Positions 24,527-32,969 of a stretch of 64,000 nucleotides of DNA are shown piece by piece. Below the pieces are notes generated by a model. It worked only from the letters and a program-made list of their open reading frames with translations, did no database searches and was not told the DNA's origin. Numbering within the stretch: the first letter of the stretch is position 1; each line of letters opens with the position of its first letter. This stretch comes from MPNO01 sp965205995 (GTDB lineage Bacteria > Pseudomonadota > Alphaproteobacteria > MPNO01): contig OZ242200.1 of NCBI GenBank assembly GCA_965205995.1, forward strand, positions 4,092,001 through 4,156,000, written 5' to 3'. A program made the translations under genes and the position numbers.

Positions 24527-26029
24527 ATGACTGCCTGTTTGACGCTCGACAAGCGCGTTCTGCACCGGGTGATCCTGCCCGGCGCCCTGGCCGCGGCGAT
24601 GGCGACCGCCGCGTCCGGTCTCGCCCACGCCCGCCCGGCGCCGGCAAGCTTCGCCGACATCGCGGCCCGCGTCGCCCCCGCCGTGGTCAATATCGCCACC
24701 GACCGCGGCACCGCCCCGGCCATGCTCGGCAAGTCCCAGGACATGCCGCAATCCAGCCCCTTCGGACAGCCCGAGGGGCAGTTCCGTGAGTTCATGGAGC
24801 GGTTCTTCGGCCGCAACGCGCCCGATTTCCGCTTCGGCGAGCCGCTGCGCCCCGAGCACCGGATGTCCGCCGTGGGCTCCGGCTTCATCGTCGACAAGGA
24901 CGGTTACGTGGTGACCAACAACCATGTCGTCGCCGGCGCGCGCAGCGTCCGGGTGCGCCTGCATGACGGCGACATTTTCGACGCCAAGGTGGTCGGCGGC
25001 GACGCCAAGACCGACCTCGCGCTGCTGAAGATCGACGCGGGCCGGCCTCTCCCCTTCGTCGAGTTCGGCGATTCCGACCGGATCCGCGCCGGCGACTGGG
25101 TGATGACGATCGGCAACCCGTTCGGCCTCGGCGGCTCGGTCACCGCCGGCATCGTATCCGCCCGCGGGCGCGATTTGCGCGGCGGCTCGCTGGTCGACTT
25201 CCTGCAGATCGACGCCCCGATCAACCAGGGCAGTTCCGGCGGCCCCGCCTTCGATGCCGACGGCAAGGTGATCGGCGTCAACGCCTCGATCTATTCGCCC
25301 AATGGCGGCAATGTCGGGATCGGCTTCGCCATCCCGTCGAACGACGCCAGTAAGGTGATCGCGGGGCTCAAGGCCGACGGCAGGATCGAGCGCGGCTGGC
25401 TCGGGGTGCAGATCCAGCCGGTCACCCCGGACATCGCCGAGAGCATCGGCATGAAGGACGCGGCCGGCGCGCTGGTCGCCTCGGTCGCCGAGACCGGCCC
25501 GGCCCGCGACGCGGGGCTGCTCCAGGGCGACATCATCACCAAATGGGACGGCGCCGCGGTGGCCAAGTTCCGCGATCTGCCGCGCCTCGTCGCCGCGACC
25601 AAGACGGGCAAGGTGGTCGATCTCGCGATCCTTCGCGAGGGCAAGGCGATGACGCTCCCGGTCACCACCGGGCTGATGCCCCGCACCGGGAAGGTCGCGA
25701 GCCTGCCCGCCAAGACCGCCAAAAGCGGGCTCGCCGGCACCGGCATCACGGTCGCCGATATCGACCCCGCGGCGCGGTCCCGCTTCGGGCTCGACGAGGC
25801 GGCCAAGGGCGCCCTGGTCCGCCATGTCGATAGCGACAGCCCGGCATGGTCGCGCGGCGTCCGCGCGGGCGACGTGATCGAGCGGGTCACCTACACGCCG
25901 GTGAAATCCGCCGCCGATGCCGTCAAGGCGGTCGAGCAGGTTCGCAAGGACGGCCGCAAGGCGGTGATGCTGACGATCGACCGCAAGGGCGCGGATCGCA
26001 TCGTGGCGGTCCGCTTCGCCGACGCGTAG
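24527..26029 (+). CDS. degP: Do-family periplasmic serine protease (DegP/HtrA)
   Basis: 500 residues with a signal peptide (hydrophobic segment about 14-35, HARP site). The catalytic triad is H133 (TNNHVV), D163 (KTDLALL) and S237 (QGSSGGP). Two PDZ domains follow, at about 290-375 and 400-495; the second is less conserved. DegP degrades or refolds misfolded envelope proteins. A two-component pair (26137-26817 and 28644-30074) lies immediately downstream, a common arrangement in proteobacteria in which envelope stress signalling and DegP are linked. Confidence 0.92.
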   Translation: MTACLTLDKRVLHRVILPGALAAAMATAASGLAHARPAPASFADIAARVAPAVVNIATDRGTAPAMLGKSQDMPQSSPFGQPEGQFREFMERFFGRNAPDFRFGEPLRPEHRMSAVGSGFIVDKDGYVVTNNHVVAGARSVRVRLHDGDIFDAKVVGGDAKTDLALLKIDAGRPLPFVEFGDSDRIRAGDWVMTIGNPFGLGGSVTAGIVSARGRDLRGGSLVDFLQIDAPINQGSSGGPAFDADGKVIGVNASIYSPNGGNVGIGFAIPSNDASKVIAGLKADGRIERGWLGVQIQPVTPDIAESIGMKDAAGALVASVAETGPARDAGLLQGDIITKWDGAAVAKFRDLPRLVAATKTGKVVDLAILREGKAMTLPVTTGLMPRTGKVASLPAKTAKSGLAGTGITVADIDPAARSRFGLDEAAKGALVRHVDSDSPAWSRGVRAGDVIERVTYTPVKSAADAVKAVEQVRKDGRKAVMLTIDRKGADRIVAVRFADA

Positions 26030-26136
26030 ACTAGGCGCCACGGTCCGCGCGACCGGCCGGGGGCCGGGGCCGCAAAGGCGGTCCCGGCCTTCGCCCGTCC
26101 GGTCGGCGGCGGCGCGACAGCCGAACCGGTCCCGCG

Positions 26137-26817
26137 ATGCGCGCATTGATCATCGAAGACGACGCCGAAACGGCGGGTTTCATCGCCAAGGGGCTTTCCG
26201 AGGGCGGGTTCGCGGTCGATGTCGCCCATGACGGCCGCGACGGGCTGGTGCTGGCGCTCGGCAGCGACTACGACGTGGCGGTGGTCGACCGCATGCTGCC
26301 CGAGCTCGACGGGATCGCCATCGTCGAGGCGATGCGCAGCGCCGGACGGAAGACCCCGGTCCTGTTCCTGAGCGCCAAGGGAGAGGTCGCGGACCGGGTT
26401 GCCGGGCTCCGCGCCGGCGCCGACGACTATCTGGTGAAGCCGTTCGCGTTCTCCGAGCTGCGCGCGCGGGTCGATGCGCTGCTCCGGCGCGGCGCGTCGC
26501 CGGCGAAGCAGACCGTGCTGCGGGTGGGCGATCTCGAAATGGATCTGCTGGCGCGCCGGGTCACCCGCGCCGGCCGCAGGATCGAGCTGCAGCGGCGCGA
26601 GTTCCAGCTTCTCGAATGCCTGATGCGCAGCGCCGGAAGGGTGGTCACCCGGACGATGCTGCTCGAACATGTATGGGACTACCATTTCGACCCCCAGACC
26701 AATGTCATCGACGTCCATATCTCCAGGCTCCGCCGCAAGGTCGATGCCGGCGCCGAAAGCCCGCTCATCGAGACCGTGCGCGGCGCGGGGTACAGGCTCC
26801 GTGCAGAAATGGGCTAG
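26137..26817 (+). CDS. OmpR-family response regulator
   Basis: 226 residues. The receiver domain has the acidic pair E7/D8/D9, phosphoacceptor D51 (VVDRMLP) and K101 (LVKPFAF). The winged-helix DNA-binding domain spans about 125-222, ending VRGAGYRLRAEMG. Its TAG stop (26815-26817) forms part of the CTAG target duplicated by the IS element. The cognate histidine kinase is at 28644, separated by the insertion and by a cloverleaf repeat. Confidence 0.93.
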   Translation: MRALIIEDDAETAGFIAKGLSEGGFAVDVAHDGRDGLVLALGSDYDVAVVDRMLPELDGIAIVEAMRSAGRKTPVLFLSAKGEVADRVAGLRAGADDYLVKPFAFSELRARVDALLRRGASPAKQTVLRVGDLEMDLLARRVTRAGRRIELQRREFQLLECLMRSAGRVVTRTMLLEHVWDYHFDPQTNVIDVHISRLRRKVDAGAESPLIETVRGAGYRLRAEMG

Positions 26818-28382
26818 CAGTCTGTCGGACTTTGGGTCATCGATTGAGTATGGATTTGTCGCCGGTGGTTTTGGCGTCGGGCTGAGGTGGCGCTGGTTTC
26901 TTGCCGATAGAGGGGGATTGCCGGTTCTGCGGCGGATCGCGGCGTGGGGGCGCTTGCTCTGTCGCGATCTGCTCCGCCGCGGCGCCTCATGTCGCCAGGC
27001 TCAGCTTGTGCAAGCGCTTGCAGTTGTAAGCCAGAGCCACCAGGGTCCACTCGCCCTCGACCTTGTCGAGGCCGCGCAGCGAGAACCCGGCGAAGCCGAG
27101 CACCGCCTTGATGACGCCGAAGACCGGCTCGACGGTCTGCCGGCGCAGCTTGTAGAGGGCACGGCCCTGTTCGCTCGCGAGCTTCCCGGCCATCGCCTTC
27201 AACCAGTCGGCCTTGGGCTCCCTTACCGCCGGCGGAGCCTTCGCCGGGCGGAAGTCGTGGGTTCGCCGGCGGCCTTCCGCCGCGGTCGACACCAGGACCT
27301 CGATGCCGCGCGCCTCGAGCGCCGCCACCTCCGCCCCGTTGGCATAGCCGTTGTCCGCGAGCACCGTCTCCGGCCGGCCCAGCACCGCCGGGATCGCCGC
27401 GATGTCCGCCACCAGCTCGTTGCGGTCGCTGGCGCATTGGCCGATCCGCGCGCCCACGATCAACTGACTGCCGCCGGCATCCACCGCCGCCTGCGCGTTG
27501 TAGGCCTGGCGATACTCATGCTGCTTGCTCTTGCGCATCAGCCGGCTGTCCGGGTCGCTCAGATTGCTCTGCGCGTTCGCAGCCGGGGTCTCGTCCGGCG
27601 GCTTCGGATGCTTGCCCTTGGCACGACCCCGGCGCTTCTCCCGCGCCGCCACCTTGGCCTCAAAGGCCTCGCGCTCCGCCGCCGCCCGCGCCTCGGCCTG
27701 CGCCTCCAGACGGCGACGGGCCGCATCGAGCTTGTCGCGCAAGGCCTCGCGGCGGGCAATCTCCCTCGGCAAGGCCTGGGGATCCTCCTCGCCAGCCACG
27801 TCCGCCGCCTCCGCCCGGCGCAGCAACGCCGCGATCTCGCCTTCCAGTTGGCCGATCAACGCGGTCGCGCGCTCATACGTCACCGAACGATGCTTGCTCG
27901 CGTTGGCCTTGAACTTGGAGCCGTCGACGCTCACCAGGCCCACGCGCAACAGCTTCAACTCCCGGGCCAGAAGCAGAACCTGCAAGAAGCTCTCCGACAC
28001 CGCAGCGAAGTTCTCCCGCCGGAAGCGCGCGATCGTATCGTGGTCGGGGTGAAGGTTCGCCGCAATGAAGCGAACCCCGATATCGCGGTGCGTCGCCCGC
28101 TCGATCCGACGGCTGGAAAAGATCCCGTTGGCGTAGCAGTAGATCAGCAGCGCCAGCATCATCCGCGGGTGATACTGCGCCGAGCCGGTGCCGCGACGGT
28201 TCACCTTGAAGGCGCCCAGATCGACGCGTTCGACCGCCTCGATCACGAAATGCGCCAAATCATCCGACGGGATCCAGTCCCGCAGATCGGGAGGAAGCAG
28301 AAACGCCTGGTCCCGATCACAGTCCACGAAGTTGCTCATCCTGCGATCCTAAGGGAAATCCAGCCCAAAGTCCGACAGACTG
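26818..28382 (-). mobile_element. IS1182-family insertion sequence
   Basis: 1565 bp with perfect 19-bp terminal inverted repeats CAGTCTGTCGGACTTTGGG at both ends. It is flanked by a 4-bp direct repeat CTAG (26814-26817 and 28383-28386), consistent with the palindromic 4-bp duplications of this family. It holds one intact transposase gene on the minus strand. The insertion lies exactly at the stop codon of the response regulator, which is kept by the duplication. Both ends look intact, so it may be mobile. Confidence 0.92.
26987..28339 (-). CDS. IS1182-family transposase
   Basis: 450 residues. The N-terminal domain includes FLLPPDLRDWIPSDDLAHFV and the YHPRMMLALLIYCYANG segment typical of IS1182. 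The first catalytic Asp lies in LVSVDGSKFKANASKH. A charged coiled-coil stretch at about 165-245 (Glu/Arg/Ala-rich) follows, then VDAGGSQLIVGARIGQ, TVLADNGYANGAEV (second Asp) and the C-terminal PVFGVIKAVLGFAGFSLRGL with the last Glu region. The start at ATG 28339 has AGGATCG upstream. Full length and uninterrupted. Confidence 0.93.
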   Translation of the reverse strand: MSNFVDCDRDQAFLLPPDLRDWIPSDDLAHFVIEAVERVDLGAFKVNRRGTGSAQYHPRMMLALLIYCYANGIFSSRRIERATHRDIGVRFIAANLHPDHDTIARFRRENFAAVSESFLQVLLLARELKLLRVGLVSVDGSKFKANASKHRSVTYERATALIGQLEGEIAALLRRAEAADVAGEEDPQALPREIARREALRDKLDAARRRLEAQAEARAAAEREAFEAKVAAREKRRGRAKGKHPKPPDETPAANAQSNLSDPDSRLMRKSKQHEYRQAYNAQAAVDAGGSQLIVGARIGQCASDRNELVADIAAIPAVLGRPETVLADNGYANGAEVAALEARGIEVLVSTAAEGRRRTHDFRPAKAPPAVREPKADWLKAMAGKLASEQGRALYKLRRQTVEPVFGVIKAVLGFAGFSLRGLDKVEGEWTLVALAYNCKRLHKLSLAT

Positions 28383-28383
28383 C

Positions 28384-28653
28384 TAGCCCGCATTTCCCGC
28401 CCCGGTCACGGCCTGCGTCGCGCCCAGGCGCCCGCTCCGCCAGGAGCGGGCCAAAGAGCGTAGCGGGGACTACGGTCGAGGCCCGCGACGCAGCGGGCGG
28501 GCGCCTGGGCGCGACCCGGAGGGCGGCGCTGTCCGGCCGACAGGATGCGTCAAGCCGCTTGCCCGATGTCCCCGCATCGCGCGGCGCGGCTTTCCTGCCC
28601 TGTCGGCCGGACAGCGCCGCGCAGACCATGACCGGGGCGGGAAATGCGGGCTA
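28384..28653 (-). repeat. Cloverleaf-like interspersed repeat, copy B (inverted)
   Basis: 270 bp with termini TAGCCCGCATTTC and GAAATGCGGGCTA. Its reverse complement aligns closely with copies A and C, including both internal hairpins. The left end overlaps the CTAG that was the response regulator stop before the IS inserted. The right end supplies ATGCGGGCTAGG, the first codons of the histidine kinase gene. Confidence 0.85.
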
Positions 28654-30074
28654 GGCTGCTGCGCAGCACGACGTTCCGCCTGACCCTGATCTATTTCGGG
28701 CTGTTCGGGGTGTCGGCGGTGGTGCTGGTCGGTTTCCTCTACTGGTCCACCGCCGGCTTCATGGCGCGCCAGACCGACGAGGCGATCGAGGCCGAGATCC
28801 GCGGGCTCGGCGAGCAATACTCCCAGTTCGGGACTCTCGGCCTGGTGCGCGCCCTCAACCGCCGGACATCGCGGGCGCGGGCGAGCCGCGGGCTCTATTT
28901 GCTGACCGATGCCAGCCTCCGGCCGGTCGCCGGAAACCTCAGCGCCTGGCCCGGGGAGAAACCCGGCCCCGACGGCTGGATGACCTTCCAGCTCGAATAC
29001 GCCGATCGGCGCGGCGCCGTCGATTTCGGCCGCGCCCGCATCTTCGAGCTGACCGGCGGGCTCCGCCTTCTGGTCGGGCGCGACATCAGGGAGCGGCTGG
29101 AGATCGACGCCCGGTTCCGCGAGTCGATCGGCTGGGGGATCGCGCTGGCGCTGGTGCTGAGCATCGCGGGCGGCGTGCTGATCAGCCGGCCCATGCTGCG
29201 CCGCATCGACGCGATCAACCAGACCAGCCGGGAAATCATGGCCGGCGCCTTCGACCGGCGAATCCCGGCGCGCGGCACCGACGACGAGTTCGACCGCCTG
29301 GCCACCAACCTCAACGACATGCTCGACCGCATCGCCCAGCTGGTCGCCAGCGTGCGCGAGGTCAGCGACAACATCGCCCACGACCTCCGAAGCCCGCTCG
29401 CCCGGCTGCGCGGCCGCCTCGAACTGGCGCTCGCGGAGCAGGGCGGCGAGGACGCCTATCGCCGCGCCATCGGCCGCACCATCGAGGAGGCCGACGCGCT
29501 GCTCAAGACCTTCAACTCGCTGCTGCGCATCGCCCGGCTGGAGGCCGGGGTCGAAACCGGGCAGATCGACTCCTTCGATCTCGACGGCCTGGTGAACGAC
29601 GTCGCCGAGCTCTACGCGCCGCTCGCCGAGGAACGCCAGGTCGCGCTCGCCGCCCAGCCCGGCCAGGCCGGCCGGATCAGGGGAGACCGCGACCTCCTGT
29701 TCCAGGCCCTCGCCAACCTGCTCGACAACGCGATCAAGTTCGCGCCGGGCGGCGGGAGCGTGGCGATCGCCGCGCAGGGCCTCGGCGAGCGGGTGGCGGT
29801 CACCGTTTCCGATAACGGGCCGGGGATTCCGGACGCGCTCAAGGACCGCGCGGTCGAACGCTTCTTCCGTGTGGAGGCCTCGCGCAACGCGCCCGGCGCG
29901 GGGCTCGGGCTCAGCCTGGTCGCCGCCGTCGCCGAGCGCCATGGCGGCGCTCTCGAGCTCGCGGACAACGATCCGGGCCTCCTTGCGGTGCTGACCCTGC
30001 CGCGCGAGCCCCGGCCCGCCGCCGGCCTTGCCGCCTCCGCCCGGCCGGCCCATATCCCACCCGACGGCGCCTGA
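28644..30074 (+). CDS. Sensor histidine kinase
   Basis: 476 residues. There are two membrane helices, about 12-34 and 163-182, with a periplasmic sensor part between them. A HAMP domain follows (about 184-237), then the dimerisation domain with H246 in NIAHDLRSPLARLR, and an ATPase domain with NLLDNAIKFAP, DNGPGIP and GAGLGLSL boxes. It is the partner of the OmpR-type regulator upstream. The ATG at 28644 and the next three codons lie within the terminal repeat of cloverleaf copy B, and no other good start is near. The IS insertion now puts 1.8 kb between the pair and may reduce its cotranscription with the regulator. Confidence 0.9.
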   Translation: MRARLLRSTTFRLTLIYFGLFGVSAVVLVGFLYWSTAGFMARQTDEAIEAEIRGLGEQYSQFGTLGLVRALNRRTSRARASRGLYLLTDASLRPVAGNLSAWPGEKPGPDGWMTFQLEYADRRGAVDFGRARIFELTGGLRLLVGRDIRERLEIDARFRESIGWGIALALVLSIAGGVLISRPMLRRIDAINQTSREIMAGAFDRRIPARGTDDEFDRLATNLNDMLDRIAQLVASVREVSDNIAHDLRSPLARLRGRLELALAEQGGEDAYRRAIGRTIEEADALLKTFNSLLRIARLEAGVETGQIDSFDLDGLVNDVAELYAPLAEERQVALAAQPGQAGRIRGDRDLLFQALANLLDNAIKFAPGGGSVAIAAQGLGERVAVTVSDNGPGIPDALKDRAVERFFRVEASRNAPGAGLGLSLVAAVAERHGGALELADNDPGLLAVLTLPREPRPAAGLAASARPAHIPPDGA

Positions 30075-30147
30075 CGGGCCGGTCGCCGGGTGCCCGCGGG
30101 GCCCGGCGGAAATCGAATGCGCCCCGCTCGCAAGGAGGAGGTCCGCA

Positions 30148-30579
30148 ATGACACGCATGTCGATCTTCAACAGCCCGTTTCTGCTCGGGTTCGACCAGCT
30201 CGAACGGATGCTCGACCGGGTCTCGAAGAGCGCCGCCGACGGCTATCCCCCCTACAATATCGAGCATGCCGGCGACGACGCGCTGCGCATCACCCTGGCG
30301 GTTGCCGGCTTCCGGCGCGACGATCTCGCGATCGCGGTAGCGGAATCCCAGTTGACGATACGCGGCAAGCAATCCGACGCCGACGGGCGTGTCTATCTCC
30401 ACCGCGGCATCGCCGCGCGCCAGTTCCAGCGGTCTTTCGTGCTTGCCGAGGGGATCGAGGTGGTCGGCGCGGAGCTGGTCAACGGCCTGCTCCATGTCGA
30501 CCTGGTGAGGCCGCCGCCATCGAGCCGTGAGCGGGTGATCGAGATCCGCGACGCCGACGCCGAAGGCGAGGATACGTAG
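30148..30579 (+). CDS. Small heat shock protein, Hsp20/alpha-crystallin family
   Basis: 143 residues, ATG 30148 with AAGGAGGAGG upstream. The N-terminus (FNSPFLLGFDQLERMLDRVS) and YPPYNIEHAGDDALRITLAVAG are typical of IbpA-like proteins. The alpha-crystallin domain spans about 35-125, with a GLLHVDLVRPPP-type end that holds the IxV-like tail. It is a holdase for unfolded proteins. No clear ROSE-type thermosensor can be asserted upstream. Its TAG stop is made by the first bases of cloverleaf copy C. Confidence 0.9.
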   Translation: MTRMSIFNSPFLLGFDQLERMLDRVSKSAADGYPPYNIEHAGDDALRITLAVAGFRRDDLAIAVAESQLTIRGKQSDADGRVYLHRGIAARQFQRSFVLAEGIEVVGAELVNGLLHVDLVRPPPSSRERVIEIRDADAEGEDT

Positions 30580-30868
30580 CCCGGATTTCTCACCACGGTC
30601 ATGGTCTGCGCGGCGCTGTCCGGCCGACAGGGCAGGAAAGCCGCGCCGCGCGATGCGGCACATCGGGCAAGCGGCTTGACGCACCCTGTCGGCCGGACAG
30701 CGCCGCCCTCCGGGTCGCGCCCAGGCGCCCGCCCGCTGCGTCGCGGGCCTCGACCGTAGTCCCCGCTCCGCTCTTCGGCCCGCTCCTTGCGGAGCGGGCG
30801 CCTGGGCGCGACGCAGGCCCCGGACTGCGATCCGGGGCAGGCCGTGACCGTGGCGGGAAATCCGGGCT
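30577..30868 (+). repeat. Cloverleaf-like interspersed repeat, copy C
   Basis: 292 bp with termini TAGCCCGGATTTC and GAAATCCGGGCT; the compensating changes A/T at the same place in both arms keep the terminal stem paired. Both internal hairpins are present. Relative to A and B it has about 24 extra bases in the right arm, containing CCCCGGACTGCGATCCGGGG. It fills the whole gap between the convergent hsp20 and ptsN genes. Confidence 0.85.
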
Positions 30869-30873
30869 GGCCG

Positions 30874-31338
30874 TCAGGCGGCGCGGACGCGGCCGTTGGC
30901 GGTGAGGATCGAATGGAGCGCCCGCGCGTCCGCGGCATGGCGCAGATCCTCGCGGATCGCGGGATCGCGCATCAGCCGCGACACCCGGGCGAGGGCCTTG
31001 AGGTGGTCCGCGCTCGCCCCCTCCTGCGCCAGCAGGAGAAAGACGAGGTCGACCGGCCGCTCGTCGTTCGAATCGAAATCGATCGCCCGGTCGAGCCGGG
31101 CGAAGAAACCGTAGAGACCGTCGAGGTCGGGGATTTTGCCATGCGGTATGGCGACGCCCTCGCCGACGCCCGTCGTCCCCAGCCGCTCGCGTTCCAGCAA
31201 AACGCTGAACACCGCGCGCTCGTCGAGCCCGGTCACCGCCGCCGCCCGCCTGGAAATTTCCTGGATCACCTGTTTCTTGCTCGCCGCGGGAAGCCGGTCG
31301 ACGACCCGGTCGCTGGTCAGCAAGTCGCTGATTTCCAT
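30874..31338 (-). CDS. ptsN: PTS IIA-like nitrogen regulatory protein
   Basis: 154 residues, the standard PtsN length, starting at ATG 31338 (MEISDLL). The phospho-His lies in GVAIPHGKIP. The fold ends with a helical LKALARVSRLMRD segment. It belongs to the nitrogen PTS (PtsP-PtsO-PtsN), which controls potassium uptake and other regulators. It follows hpf by one base, as in most proteobacteria. Confidence 0.93.
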   Translation of the reverse strand: MEISDLLTSDRVVDRLPAASKKQVIQEISRRAAAVTGLDERAVFSVLLERERLGTTGVGEGVAIPHGKIPDLDGLYGFFARLDRAIDFDSNDERPVDLVFLLLAQEGASADHLKALARVSRLMRDPAIREDLRHAADARALHSILTANGRVRAA

Positions 31339-31339
31339 C

Positions 31340-31948
31340 CTAGCCCCTCCGCGGGGTCGCCTCGGCCTTGTCCGCGCCGGCCGGGTCGAGCCAGCCGAGA
31401 TTGCCGTCGCCGCGGCGATAGATGACGTTGAGACTGCCATTGGCGGCGTTGCGAAAGACCACCACCGGATGTTCCGCAAGGTCGAGGCGCATCACCGCCT
31501 CGCTCACGGTCATCGATTCGATCTCCTCGATCGTCTCCGCGACGATGACCGGGTTCTCGCCCGCGGCTTCGTCGTCGGGCTGGTCCGCCGGGTCCGCCAG
31601 GATGACATGCTGGGCGGTCAGCGCTTCCTCGCGCCGCGCCGAACCGGACTTGCGGTGATGGTCGCGAAGGCGGCGCTTGTTGCGCCTGAGCCGCTTCGCG
31701 ATCCTCTCCATCGCCAGATCGAAAGCGGTCTGCGCTTCTTCGGCCGATCCATGGCTCTGGGCCTGGATGCCGCGCCCGACATGGACCGAGATATCGGCCC
31801 GCACCAGCTTGCCGTCCGGCTCGAAGACCACATGCGACTCCATCGCGTGGTCGAAATACTTGCCGACGCCGTCATTGAGCCGCGTCTCGACATGCCGCCG
31901 AAGACGCTCGCCCACATCGATGCGCCGACCGGTGAGTCCAATTTTCAA
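31340..31948 (-). CDS. hpf: Ribosome hibernation promoting factor, long form
   Basis: 202 residues from TTG 31948. The N-terminal S30AE domain covers about 1-100 (LTGRRIDVGERLRRHVETRL; the basic RIAKRLRRNKRRLRDHH). The C-terminal dimerisation domain covers about 140-195 (VSEAVMRLDLAEHPVVVFRNA, VIYRRGDGNLGWLDP). Long HPF makes 100S ribosomes in resting cells. It is followed directly by ptsN. The usual rpoN gene between lptB and hpf is absent. Confidence 0.92.
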   Translation of the reverse strand: MKIGLTGRRIDVGERLRRHVETRLNDGVGKYFDHAMESHVVFEPDGKLVRADISVHVGRGIQAQSHGSAEEAQTAFDLAMERIAKRLRRNKRRLRDHHRKSGSARREEALTAQHVILADPADQPDDEAAGENPVIVAETIEEIESMTVSEAVMRLDLAEHPVVVFRNAANGSLNVIYRRGDGNLGWLDPAGADKAEATPRRG

Positions 31949-31988
31949 ACGTTTCAGCGCCCCTAGCCCAGGCGCACTCCCTTTGGGT

Positions 31989-32024
31989 CTTCCGGCCCGT
32001 CTTCCGGCCCGTCTTCCGGCCCGT
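31989..32024. repeat. 12-bp tandem repeat, three units
   Basis: CTTCCGGCCCGT occurs three times in a row in the 238-bp gap between hpf and lptB. The gap holds no gene; it must carry the promoter of hpf-ptsN, but I cannot pick convincing boxes. Confidence 0.7.
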
Positions 32025-32186
32025 CTCCGCGCCCCGCCCTGCCGCGGCGGGCGCGGGACGTAGTTACGGCCCGACCGCGAGTCAACGGCGTTCGAGCCGA
32101 CGGACGACTCTGCATGGTTTCTTGACGGTTCGCAATATCGCTCGCCGGCGCTGGGGATAAGATGGGGATAGCGGGGTCCGTTCCGG

Positions 32187-32969
32187 CTACAGCCTGAACC
32201 GTTCGCCGAGATAGACGCGCCGCACTTCGTCGTCGGCGACGATCTCCGACGGCGCGCCCTCCATCAGCACGCGGCCGTCATGCAGGATGTAAGCCCGGTC
32301 GACGATGTCGAGCGTCTCGCGCACGTTGTGATCGGTGATCAGCACGCCGATTCCGCGGTCCTTGAGGTGGCCGACCAGAGCGCGGACGTCGTTCACCGCG
32401 ATCGGATCGATGCCGACGAACGGCTCGTCGAGCAGGATGTAGTTCGGCGAGCATGCGAGCGCCCGCGCGATCTCGACCCGGCGCCGTTCGCCGCCGGAAA
32501 GCGCCAGCGCCGGGGTGCGCCTGAGATGGGCGATCGAGAACTCGCCGAGAAGCGCTTCCAGGCGGCTCTTCCGGAGTTCGGGCGCGGGTTCGGTAACCTC
32601 CAGCACCGCGCGAATATTGTTTTCCACCGTCATGCCGCGGAAGATCGACGCTTCCTGCGGCAGGTAGCCGATACCGATCCGCGCCCGGCGGTACATCGGC
32701 AGCCGGGTGATATCGTTGCCGTCCAGCGCGACGACGCCGGAATCGGGCTGGATCAGCCCGGTCAGGATGTAGAACGAGGTGGTCTTGCCGGCGCCGTTCG
32801 GGCCGAGCAGACCCACCGCCTCGCCCCGTTCCAGCCTGAGGCTGACACCGCGCAGCACCGGGCGCTTGCGGAACCGCTTGCCGAGCGAGACGGCCTCCAG
32901 GCCGGTCGACCGGGCGATCAGGCGGGGCGCGGGATGCGCGCCCCCGGCCGGCTGTCCGCGCTCCGTCAT
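32187..32969 (-). CDS. lptB: LPS export ABC transporter ATPase LptB
   Basis: 260 residues. Walker A is GPNGAGKTT (56-64), the signature is LSGGERRRVEIARAL, Walker B is YILLDEPFVGIDP, and the switch His lies in VLITDHNVRE. It energises LPS extraction with LptFG and passes LPS to LptC and LptA. Its ATG overlaps the stop of lptA by 4 bp. The N-terminal 20 residues are an unconserved extension. Confidence 0.95.
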   Translation of the reverse strand: MTERGQPAGGAHPAPRLIARSTGLEAVSLGKRFRKRPVLRGVSLRLERGEAVGLLGPNGAGKTTSFYILTGLIQPDSGVVALDGNDITRLPMYRRARIGIGYLPQEASIFRGMTVENNIRAVLEVTEPAPELRKSRLEALLGEFSIAHLRRTPALALSGGERRRVEIARALACSPNYILLDEPFVGIDPIAVNDVRALVGHLKDRGIGVLITDHNVRETLDIVDRAYILHDGRVLMEGAPSEIVADDEVRRVYLGERFRL

